Of a DNA stretch of 64,000 nt, positions 12,201 to 22,414 are shown piece after piece. Source of the stretch: Oxyruncus cristatus (taxonomy: Eukaryota; Chordata; Aves; Passeriformes; Cotingidae); contig VXAY01003150.1 of assembly GCA_013399855.1 (NCBI GenBank), positions 3,872,358-3,936,357 of the forward strand, read 5' to 3'. Each line of letters begins with the position of its first letter. Position 1 is the first letter of the stretch. The translations under genes were made by a program, and so were the position numbers. The notes under the pieces were generated by a model that saw nothing but the letters and a program-made list of their open reading frames with translations, was not told the DNA's origin and made no database searches.

Positions 12201-13199
12201 CCATGGGCAGGAAACAGCCTGGGTCAAATTCGTTCTGTAAGCAATTCCTTGGGAACAAATTGAGCTATCTCAGCAAACACTTCCCTTCTCAGTCTCAGGG
12301 TTAAAGAATCTGCTACATTATTCCAAGGCACAAAATTAAAAAATAGAACTGCTTGGGGTTTTTTTTGAGTTGCTCTTGCTAATGGTTGTTTGTTGCATCA
12401 CTGCATGCAAACATTTTCTGCCCACCATGGGGAGGCACAGGCTTCCAGGGTCTGGGAGGCTGGACTGCTGCATCTAAAACCTCCCTCCCTGTGTTTCCAC
12501 ACTGCCCTTTCTGTGGATTTTCCTCCTCCTTTCCCCAGTCCTCCTCATGCCAAAGATCTCTGCTGGCCTACTCTTCCCTCTCCAGGGACTGTACATTCCT
12601 TAGTCCCGCTTCCCTCAAGGGCCCTCTTCTTACTCCCCATGCCAAGGGCTGTGTGCATCTGCTAAACAGATGGCAGCTGTGCCATGTGCCCCTCATTGAC
12701 AGGGGTTTGATTTTCCTTCCCTTTTATGCCCACTGATGCCCAAAACAATTCTGGACAGACCAAATTAATCAGAATTAATCAGAGGGGATGATTAGGTTCT
12801 CCAATGGCCAACATTTTGAGCCAAGCTGATCATCAGCCACGGTGAAATAGGCTGAAATGAAGAGATAGCAGAGAAAGATGGTTCAGGGCATGACAAGTTG
12901 AGAACTGTTAAGGAAAAACAAGCTGTATTGTAATGCATAAAGCCTACCATGGGTCAGCTGCTGCTCAACATGCTGTGCCTTTGCCATTGCATGCAACGAG
13001 ACTGGTATGTAGGTCAGTGCAGGCTATGGCTATGGATTGCTGTGGCCATGGATAACTATGGATGGCTATGGATGGGCAATGGATTTAGGCCACTTCCCTG
13101 ACGAAGCAAAATAACAGGCTCTAAAGATGGAATTGTCTGTCCATATGGGCATCCTGAAGTAAACATCCTAAAACCTCAGGTTCTCTCATCACAGAAGCT
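9241..13199. other. intergenic DNA, no gene recognised
   Basis: I see no supported gene. The 171-codon + frame at 10091-10606 overlaps minus-strand frames of similar size and has no recognisable motif. The only structured element is a degenerate short tandem repeat at 13022-13082. Confidence 0.55.
13022..13082. repeat. degenerate minisatellite (GGCTATGGAT-like unit)
   Basis: Several imperfect copies of a roughly 10-12 bp unit resembling GGCTATGGATT occur in a row, for example GGCTATGGCTATGGATTG and ATGGATGGCTATGGATGG. Unit length and sequence drift along the array. Confidence 0.65.
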
Positions 13200-13665
13200 G
13201 CTTTTGGTGGAGAATGCTATTTGGTGAAGATATTTTTCCTAATATCTAATTTAAACCTCCTCTGGCACAACTTGAGGCCATTTCCAACACTGTCACTTGT
13301 TAGCTGGGAGAACAGCCCAACCCCTCACCCCACTACAATCTTCTGTCAGGTAGTTGTAGAGTGATAAGGTCTCCCCTGAGCTTCCTTTTCTCTAGACTGA
13401 ACACTCCCTGCTCCCTCCGCTGCTCTTCATCAGACCTGTGCTCCAGACCCTTCACCATCTCAGCTGTCCTTCTCAGGACCTGCTCCAGCACCTCGATGTC
13501 TTTCCTGCAGTGAGGGACCCAAAACTGATCCCAGTGCTCGAGGTGTGGCCTCACCAGCGCCGAGTACAAGGGGACAGTCACTGCCCCGGTCCTGCTGGCC
13601 ACACTGCTGCTGATACAGGCCAGGTGCCATTGGCTTTCTTGGCCACCTGGGCGCAGGTGACAACA
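13200..13665 (-). mobile_element. CR1 LINE fragment (ORF2 end and 3' UTR region)
   Basis: On the minus strand this is a CR1 segment lacking its extreme 3' end. On the + strand the diagnostic antisense blocks occur in the order expected for CR1: TTTTTCCTAATATCTAATTT, ATAAGGTCTCCCCTGAGC, TTTTCTCTAGACTGAAC, CTCGAGGTGTGGCCTCACC and TTGGCCACCTGGGCGCAGGTG. It spans about 465 bp. Open frames here on both strands (13333-13719 minus, 13438-13899 plus) are relics of or chance frames within the element, not host genes. Confidence 0.92.
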
Positions 13666-15559
13666 GTGACTCCCACGTTCATCACCATTTCTAACAAGCC
13701 TTGGTGTTACTTTGAACAAAGAAGGATTGCAACGTTTTACAGGCTCCCTCTTTCCAAAACAGAGTGCACAAAGTGGAGGCTCTCAAAAGTGCCATCACGG
13801 CAGAGCAAGGATGTACTCCCTGAAAACTTGGTGGCTTCACATACCCACCATGAAGACAGGCTTTCTCCTATATTATTACAAATATCTCCTGCACAATAAA
13901 CCCCATCAAATCTATTTCTAATTAATGTATTTCCTCTCATGATTGTTTTTAATTGACTTGCCAGAGCCACTAGGATTCACTCACAGCTTGTTCTTTCCTC
14001 CCACCCATCTTTTGGTGAAGTCACACATGGGCTTTCTACTCGTTGCAGGTTGGATTGAGCCCAGGAGTTTTTTTCCAATATGCAGTTTTCCAGTCTCTAC
14101 CATCAGGGGCACCTGAGTGGCTCACTGGCTGACACTCAGAGCAGGAGCACTCTGTTCTGCCTGCTTTTAAGTTAACAGACTGATTTTTCAGCTTCAGAAG
14201 CTTAGACAGCACAAAAGTTCAAGCTCCTTCCCTCCCCCGTCTCCAAGGTTCAGTTCAAGCACACGGTGAAAAGGAAGATGAGAACAGGTAGCAGGTTAAG
14301 GCTTTTGTTCCCTTTCTGCTGTGATGTGGGGACAGAAGAGATCAGCTCTCTGACTGATGCACCCGCTCCAGTTGTGACGGAATGCTCATCTTCAGTTCAC
14401 ATGGAGCTGGAGATTTTTTAATGCCTCCACGGGTTGGACTCGTTGGAAGTGGCTCTGCCGCACTCGGCCATCTGAGAGCTGCCAGTTCCCCACCTCAGGG
14501 CAGCTGTGATGTAGCCCTACATCAGGAGGGCAGTTTCCCTGCAGATGTGCCAGTCTGCACACAAACTGCTGCACTACCCTGGGTGCAGCTCTAAACTGCA
14601 GCTCACAGGAGAGCTACTGAAGTGGATTAAGCCACTGCTTCCTGGCATACACTTTGGTTTCTAAGAGGCTCCTATCATGCCCCCAGCAGAGGTGTTTCAA
14701 CAAGCAGGAAGGAGAAGGCAGAGGGTTTGAGAGGCTGATGTGAAGGACTGAGACAGGAGGTAATGGGGAGGGACAGTCAGGGCACGATCAGGTTGGGAGC
14801 CCTTCAGGTGGGAGGGCTGGGGCAAGGATGCCAGCTTTAAACCTTCATGAAATTCAAGTGCTGTTTGTGATGGTAATAAACTCATCTATGTAACACAGAA
14901 TGATGTAATATCAGACTGTAACATCAGGTGTTCCCTTCACTGCACACCGAAGCAGAAGTTGGACTGACCTTAAGGAGAATTTGATAAATGATGTTTGTGG
15001 GAGGCAGTGTGAGGCTCACACCAGGCACTCCAGCTCTGGGCAGCAGAAATATTCACTCCTTTCCTTTACACCACTTTGCTCCCACACGAACTCCCCTCCA
15101 ACTTCAGCATTAACACAAAACAGTGTTAACACAAAAGGGTGGCACAGTCCAATAATCTGCACACACTGCAAGTGAAGCTTCTCACTCAACTAAGACACGT
15201 TAGGTTTGCTTTTCCTGAATCCTAGTCAGAAACAAAACAGCATGTGAGAAATGAAATTAATTTGGATCTGTTCCTCCCTGTTTAATAAGCAATCATATAG
15301 AGGGGAACCAAAACGCTGGCTCAGGACTCCCGAGCTTACCTTCTGGGCTTTTATTCCTAAAGCAATGGAGGCGTTTCCCTGGCATCAAGCAGACGGCTGA
15401 AATAAGCATCTTTCCTATATCAAGCTACGTGTGGAAGCTTAGAATCTATGTAAGGTACAAAAAAGCTACAAGCAGGAGGAATGAGGGGGTGGGGATGAAG
15501 GAAGAAGGAGGAGGAAAAGACAGGGGGTGGAGAGTAACACTGGAGAGCAGCAGTGGTCC
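13666..15559. other. upstream flank of AMER3, no gene recognised
   Basis: No coding sequence is supported. The last part (15471-15536) is a G/A-rich, GGA-repetitive tract just upstream of a possible leader exon. Polypurine stretches are common near vertebrate promoters, but I see no TATA box or CpG island that fixes a start site. Confidence 0.5.
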
Positions 15560-15661
15560 AGCCCCTCAGAATCTGAAAAGCATCACAGGAGCCTCTGGAT
15601 AAAGACCAGCCTCAGTAGCAAGGCTTGGAGACAGAGGATTTCTGCTCAGTGATAAAACATG
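15560..15661 (+). other. AMER3: candidate noncoding 5' leader exon of AMER3
   Basis: A stretch with 5'-UTR-like composition ends at 15661 in ACATG, followed at once by the consensus donor GTGAGTAGG. The next strong acceptor on this strand that leads into a real coding exon is at 22392-22393, giving an intron of about 6.7 kb. In other vertebrates AMER3 has a noncoding leader exon before one large coding exon, so the arrangement fits. The left end is arbitrary because no transcription start can be read from sequence. Note that the exon ends in ATG, in which case the leader would contain an upstream start codon. A second possible donor for a leader lies at 21873. Confidence 0.3.
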
Positions 15662-16203
15662 GTGAGTAGGAATTTTGTGATCTCTCTTATTGTTAGCTCT
15701 GGTGCAACGGCATTTTCTTTGCTCTGACACTCACAGCCCGTCTGAGGGACTGTGATTTTGGGATGACTGCTTCTTTTTGAAGCATTGATTTTTACTTCTT
15801 TTTGCATACATTTGACAAGTGCGTGCCTGTATTTATATGGACGCACACCCTATGGCCCTTTAAAGCAATAAATTACAGGGGACAGCCAAAGCTGTCAGCA
15901 TTAACACTTTGCTGTCTGGTACCAACAGGCTGCTGGTCAGGGCAAGAAAAAAATGCCCTGTTTCCTTCTCAGGTGCCCAGTGGAAATTCCTGCTCTGCTG
16001 CCTTCTCCCAGCAATACAGTGATGATTCCACAGCTCCCTGTGCAGGACTTTATGCCGCCCTTTTTCATGGCATAATTCAAGCAGTTACGTTTCTTTCAGC
16101 CTCAGGTAGAGAAGAAAACTGAATGAGGGGGGCAGAGGTTTTGTCAGAGAAGGAGCCTCCTTTTGTCATGGTCTCAGCCTCCTTCTGCCACGCTGTACAC
16201 CCC

Positions 16204-16268
16204 ATGGGGCTGGGGGCAGCACTGGGGTGCCCCAGATGGGACTGGGGGGAGCACTGGGTGCTGCTGTG
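16204..16268. repeat. imperfect G-rich tandem duplication (about 38 bp unit)
   Basis: Two related copies are visible, one with GGGGCTGGGGGCAGCACTGG and one with GGGACTGGGGGGAGCACTGG. The G runs give some quadruplex potential, though one loop is longer than usual. Confidence 0.6.
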
Positions 16269-17934
16269 CCCCCAGGGATCCCTCCTGTCAGCACACAGCA
16301 GGACAGTGTGCTGAGAGTAGAAACGTGGTTAATTTTACTATGAAAAATCCTGAGCTCCACGAAACAGTTGTCAGGGCTTAAAGGAAGGTTCAGACTCCCC
16401 TATAGCATGTTGCTAATAAGATTAAGCATTTAACGACACATCTTTCTAGTATTCTGCTGCGGGAGTGTAGGAAAGATTTTACTTTGTGTGCTCATTGGAA
16501 CTAAGGCTGAAGGAAAAAAAAACACCAGTGTGCTTTTTGCTGGTTCTTCATGAGAAAGCCACCGCCTGACCTAAATGTACATGCAAGGAATTAGGCATCC
16601 TGGGTCAGCCAGGAGAGACAAATGGTTAAGGGGAATGATAAGATACAGGCACTGAGGATGATGAGAGTACTCCTCCTAAGGAGAGGCATGATCTCAATGC
16701 AGGTTTGTGTGTCACACAGCCGCCTTTAAAAATAAACATTCTGCTCTTTCCTGAATGATGACTGTCCCTGATTACATCCTCCATCCTTTCCACCCTCTTC
16801 TTTTCTGCTTTATAATGGAGATGAGATAGTAGAAGAGTAATCAGTTTAAGGGAGAAGATGAGCCCTGCTTTAAAATCCTCTTTGGTTTTTGCCAGAAGAA
16901 CAGTTACATTTATTTGCTTACTAGAAACAGCGTTACAATGACTGCAGGGAGGGTATCACCACCCTCTAGCAAGGAAGCGTTTTTCTGCTTTGCAATTAAA
17001 AATCAAATTAACAGAATGGAATATACGATCATTATTATTAGCTAGTATTTCCATTATTAACTTTTATCTTCTGAGATAGACAGTTAATGTTTTTGAATGC
17101 AAATAAACAGTCTTATTCAAAAAATATCCCCCCCCCACACACACTTTACTGGGAGCACCAGCTGTTCTTTATGCATTGCTGATTAGATCCTAAGCATTAA
17201 AAATTAGTATTGTCCACTGACTTTGAAAGTAGCTGTGGCTTTCACCACCTCAAGCTTGATTGTTTTTGCATTTTAGGACTTCCAACTGGTGCACAGCAAA
17301 AATCCTCCTGATGTTAACTGGGCATAGGAGGGGAGAGCCTCCCTGAGTACTCCATTCTTTTTGCCTTTCCCATCAGACAATTTCTCAAGAAATATTTTAA
17401 AACACTTTTCATCTTAAAATGCATCCATTTTAAGCATAATTCATGTCCAAATGCCCAAACTGGATATATGTTTTCAAGAAATTTAATCATGCTACTGTTT
17501 CTGAGGGGAAAGCAGGGTAACATTTTCAAAGGTACCTTCTGATACTCAGCATCTTAAGTCTGATTGATATGAAGCCACTTGTGGGAAAGGGATTTTGGAC
17601 CCACTCCAAACTTGTATCCTAAAACATAAAAGCAGTCCAAAGAGAGGTTTTCCTTCTTTTTAAATTAAAAAAGCCTAAAAGAGTATTCAAAGTTTATCAG
17701 CTCTTTCATTTAATAAAAGGAAAGTGCTTGAAGAGAGTGAAATTTGGGTGACAAGTAGTGCAGAATTCTGCTTAGCAAGAGACAGCAAGGCATCAACTCC
17801 ACCACCTGCCAGATGTAAGCATGATCTAAATGTAAAGAAAGAACACTCCTATCTCCCCTGCAAAAACACTGTATTCTGAATTTTACTTATTTCTGTCTCC
17901 AAGAGAGACAACTATATATAAATTGCACATCAAA

Positions 17935-17961
17935 CAAGTGTCTGTCCAAGCCAGACACTTG
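17935..17961. other. perfect inverted repeat, 10 bp arms, 7 nt loop
   Basis: The arm CAAGTGTCTG (17935-17944) is exactly complementary to CAGACACTTG (17952-17961). Each arm contains a CAAGTG/CACTTG core, which is the known NKX2-type half-site, and a GTCT/AGAC SMAD-type box. It may therefore be a paired factor site rather than an RNA hairpin. No function is shown. Confidence 0.6.
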
Positions 17962-19931
17962 ATAAGATTTTGGAATAAATGAACCTTAATTATATTTTTT
18001 TGCTACTTAAGCCAAATTTTTCTCGAGCCAAACCTGCTGAAGCCAGAGAGTTCATCTAAATTTCCTCTTTGAAACACTATCATTTCTACCCCTACAATCA
18101 CACTGAAGCAGATACTTCTACTTTCCCACAGGATGATCTTCCTAGACTTACATGCATGATATTCTACCTTTTCTTAGGAGATAACCTAAAAAAACGTTCC
18201 AGCTGGTAAGATGTAGGATATCAATTTTGACACCAGCTCAAAACCCAAAGCAAGGCTTCCCCCATTCCAGCACAGAAGGAAACTTGGAAGCAGCTGAGCC
18301 AGGCAGAAAGCTCTGGGGACCATGGACAGAGGCAAGTGGGACCCCTCTCTTTGACCCACGTCGCAGAGGCAATATTTGGACAGTTTGAATCCTGCTTCCA
18401 CTCATTTTCCTAAGGAATCTCTGTTTCCATTGCACTCCTCTTTGGCCCTTGCCTGTTGACTTGGACTTAGGGAGAATTTAGGCCATCTGAATATGGCTCT
18501 TATTAACCAGAACAGTTACCTAATTCAGTCTTGTTCAGGTCCTCATAACCCAGAACCATAAGCAATTGCTTTGAATGCCCTAAAACCAAGTCTCTTCAGC
18601 CCACAGGAATGTGTTCATCTCTCCACTCTAAAACTTTAATTTACTTTCAGATGAATCACAGATATGGTAATACCTTAAGAGTTTGTGAAAAGCCTGTCAC
18701 ACACCCTGCACAGATGGTGTATGGAGTATCTCTGCTTTTTATGAGCAATATTATCCAGATTTAAAAGAAAACCTTATTTCCATTATATTATAAACCCAAA
18801 ATCCGGATCTAATTGCCTGCTTAGACACTTGTGAAATCCTAGAAGTGAGAAGCTGGTATGATCGAGCCAGACAAAAGTGCTGTTTACTGTGGCTGGGAAG
18901 CCTCAGTGCTGCTGCACCTAACATTGTTGTAAATGACAACTAAACCGTAGCCCAGCATAAGATTCAAGAATATCCTCTATTTAAACACACGTATTTTAGA
19001 CAAACAATTTCACATATATTTAAAAAGAGGTCAAGTAACATTAACAAAGAAAACATCCAGAGTCTGTTCAAAACAGGACAATGTAGCCTCAGCAGACTGA
19101 CTGCTGGTTTCCACAGGTTTCTGGTTTTCACAGTGATTTTAATTGCAAATTGTATTTCCTTTACAAAGGTGGAAATCAGTCCCTCATATATCTTTTATAC
19201 CCATGGAGGAACGGATATACTGCAAGTTAAGTCCAAGAGGAGAATAATTAAAAAGAAACAGACAGGCAATAGTGTAGCTGAGTGCAAGGATCAAGGAATC
19301 CCAGAGAAAATGTACCTTTTTTTAAATGCCTAGAATAATTTTTCATAGAATTTTGATTAGCTTTACATGAGCACTGGAGGATAACTTTCCCTTACAGCAC
19401 TTTAATCTGTTTGTGACTTCACTGGCACAGCTTCTGGGTTTAGAGATATAACTTGTGCCCCTGCAAAGACAGAAAATAGATATTGTGGTATAGTCCATTA
19501 CAAACAAAAGGGCTAAAATATAGATATAGATATATCTCTATATCTAAGATACAGAAAGAGAGCATAATCACATAAACATTTGTTCTGTATTTGGGAAGAA
19601 GTTCATGATAATTCATGTAATATGAGGATGAAGAGGAACTCATAGTATAGGAAGTTACAAATGTTTTAAAAAAATCTGCAGACTCTGGTAGTCTGCCCTG
19701 AAGAGCCCTCAAAGAATTGACTGCGGGGGGTCTTCCTTTTCTTGGTGTTCATTCTTAATAACATTTTTACTGCGTAAGATTCCCGAAGATGCGACAGTCT
19801 TAAAACAGAACAAGCAGGGCGACACAATGAACTAGATACTAAGTCTGGCATGAATCCTGTGGGAATATTAGGAAAAGGAATATATGGGATCAAATAGAGA
19901 CATGAAATAATCAGAATACAAAGTTGGTGGC

Positions 19932-19947
19932 TATATATATATATATA
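19932..19947. repeat. (TA)n microsatellite
   Basis: Eight uninterrupted TA units. A related TAGATA/TATATC near-palindrome lies about 400 bp upstream at 19518-19546. Confidence 0.9.
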
Positions 19948-20124
19948 GCAGATATTAAAAAGCCCAAAACGAACAAAAACTCCACAAAACACAAATGACA
20001 TGTTTTTTTCCCAAGCACAGGCTACCATCAGTGTATCTTACATTATTGTGCTACAAATATTCTCAGTACAGATGTTATTCAGGGCGTTTGGGCTTTCATG
20101 TTAAAACTGTTCATCTAATCTATT

Positions 20125-20139
20125 AAAAAAAAAAAAAAA
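20125..20139. repeat. poly(A) tract
   Basis: A run of 15 A in AT-rich intronic or upstream DNA. No retroposed parent sequence is recognisable beside it. Confidence 0.85.
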
Positions 20140-22364
20140 GACAGAAGAACAAGCCTTAAAGTTTCGAGACCCAGTTATCAAACTGGTCATCCACTGTGTT
20201 TCTTACCAGGGAGATACAGTTCAGATCAAACAGCACTTTATTGCAAAGATTATCTAATGGTATCCTGAATTCTTGGCTTTACTACATTTCATACTTGACA
20301 ATAGATAAATCCACCTCTAAAAGCCTTTTTAATGCATCTACAGATAAATATGCAAGTTTGCAATATCCTACAAAGGTGACCCTTGCTTAATACTCAGAAT
20401 GGGCAGAAAGAGCGGCAGGACTTCAAGGAGCTCTACATAACATCGTTCTAAGGCTGGCACTTGCCGTGTCACAGACCTCTAAGGAGCCTCTCAGCAGCAT
20501 CAGGAGCTTCCCACAGGGACACAGTACCTACTTCAACACTTGCAAAGGACTGAGATGTCAGACACTTCATTTTTGGGATATTAATAACTGGCCTTGCATC
20601 GGCTGCTTCTGATTGTTTTCACGACTCTGCCAGAGTTCTGCACACTGAATGTCTTGTCGATCATACCTTGCTTTTCAGAAGGAGTGTAATCCTGTCCCAG
20701 TGACCTATTTCTAAATATGCAAAACAAGTTTCCCGCAGCATCAGTGAACTCCAAATACCTGACAGTGTAGTAAAATGTTTACTGGCTTCCATTAAGAGTG
20801 CTCTGCCACAATCACATGTAGCCCCAAGTGCAAAGAAATGTGCCAACATCTCAATCATACTGACAGACGCCCATCTATCACCACCCACCGTGTTTTCCAG
20901 AGCATGTCAAACATTCACTTTCCAGCCTTACTAGTTTTCTGCCTTTTATCACTGACCTACATTTAGTTGTAAATATTGCTAATCACCTGCTAGTTTGCAG
21001 CTTCTGTGAGCAACGGGCTGTCACTGAGCTGCCTGCTGGAGAGAAGCTGCAGGTGACAACACTCAGATACACAGATCTGCATCTTATGAGGTGCTGGTCA
21101 GAGTGTGGCCATTCCCAGCAAGCCCTGGCAACTGGAAAGCCTCTGGAGGCTACAGACAGCCACTGTAATTCCAGGTAGACTGAAGACTGCTTGGCCTGGT
21201 GCTGAATTTAAAATCTCCCATTCGGTGTCTCCAATTGCTTAGTTATATCTAAACAATTCAAAACAAGACAGATCATTAACAGAGAAAGCTCCAAGCATGT
21301 TTTTTTCTAGAACAGGGCTTGGAGTTACTGCCCTGTCTCCCATCCAGTAAAAATCTGTTTTTTCTAACAGCTTTTAGGAAGTGCTTGCTTCTTCCCTGAC
21401 CTGCCTTTATGTAACTCCGTTGACTTACTCAACATTCAAGTTGATACAAGGCAGAAAAGGATCAGGCGTGTCTGTGAAATAACTGCTGGAAAGCTGAAAG
21501 CAACATGGCTAAAATAATGAATGACTAAATAGATTTATGAAAAACGTAAACCAGGTTCAATACTAAACCATATAGGCAGAGCCTGAAACTGGCATTGATA
21601 CAGGTACTATTTTTAGAAAAAGCTAATCAATGCACGGTGCAGATTCAATGTGCCAATGCCTCTGTGTGCTACACTGTGCTTTGTGAATCAGAGATGACAC
21701 TTCTGTCATAATTAACAGTGATTTTTCAATATGGCACTTTTGACTTTTGACAATTAAAGTAGCAGTGCAGAAAATGTTCCATTATGTTCAGAAGGAAGTG
21801 AAGTAAACCCGGTAATTCAGTATCAGCTCGTTTCCAGAGTAGTGCCAAGGTTTATGGATTTTCTATTCACAGGTAAGGATCATTCTGTTAGAAAATGAGC
21901 ATCATGTGTCAAATGTTTGATCCATATTCTCAGGAGATTTCCCACATCTGTCCTCCTCAAACACACAGATTTATGAGCTGCTGCCTCCCTGATGCACACG
22001 CGTGCATGCTGAAGTTTCTCAGGAGTTGTTTTTCATTGATGCCTCTTCTACTTTCAGAACAGAACTTTTATCTTGTTAAAAGCCATACTGAAGTCATAAC
22101 TCTCAATCCAACCCCCCCTTACTTCTAACAGACAAACTGTTCTCTGTCCCTCAGCTACCACCCCATAATGGGTACTGTCTTCTCCTTGCTAGATCTTCCA
22201 GCCAACACACCTTGAGCTTCACTCAGTCTATATCTCATGCAGTACCAGGACTCAGTGATGGAAATGTCCAGTGACAGACAAACCCAATTCCATAACACTT
22301 CATATCCCTCCCTTTGTTCTCCAGTTGCTTTCCAAATTTACAAGTGCTAGCCACCAACCTCACA

Positions 22365-22393
22365 GTAGTTGTGTTCTGCTGTTTTCTTTCCAG
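22365..22393 (+). other. AMER3: splice acceptor of the AMER3 coding exon
   Basis: A pyrimidine-rich tract (GTTCTGCTGTTTTCTTTCCAG) ends in AG at 22392-22393. The coding exon would then begin at 22394 with 21 nt of 5' UTR before the ATG. This supports a spliced noncoding leader. Confidence 0.75.
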
Positions 22394-22414
22394 AAACAGG
22401 TGTGAGGAAGCAGC

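Larger units (their letters stand above)
15662..22393 (+). other. probable 5' intron / upstream flank of AMER3
   Basis: No coding sequence is recognisable. The 3' end is a strong acceptor: a pyrimidine-rich run (GTTCTGCTGTTTTCTTTCCAG) ending in AG at 22392-22393. Inside are a tandem G-rich duplication (16204-16268), a C run near 17128, a 10 bp-stem hairpin (17935-17961), a near-palindromic TAGATA tract (19518-19546), a TA microsatellite (19932-19947), an A tract (20125-20139) and an alternative donor ACAG|GTAAGG at 21872/21873. The stretch between 16.4 and 20.9 kb is AT-rich and otherwise plain. Confidence 0.45.

Noticed and set aside
13333..13899. Open frames on both strands that look like small proteins
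   Set aside because: They lie in a CR1 LINE fragment.
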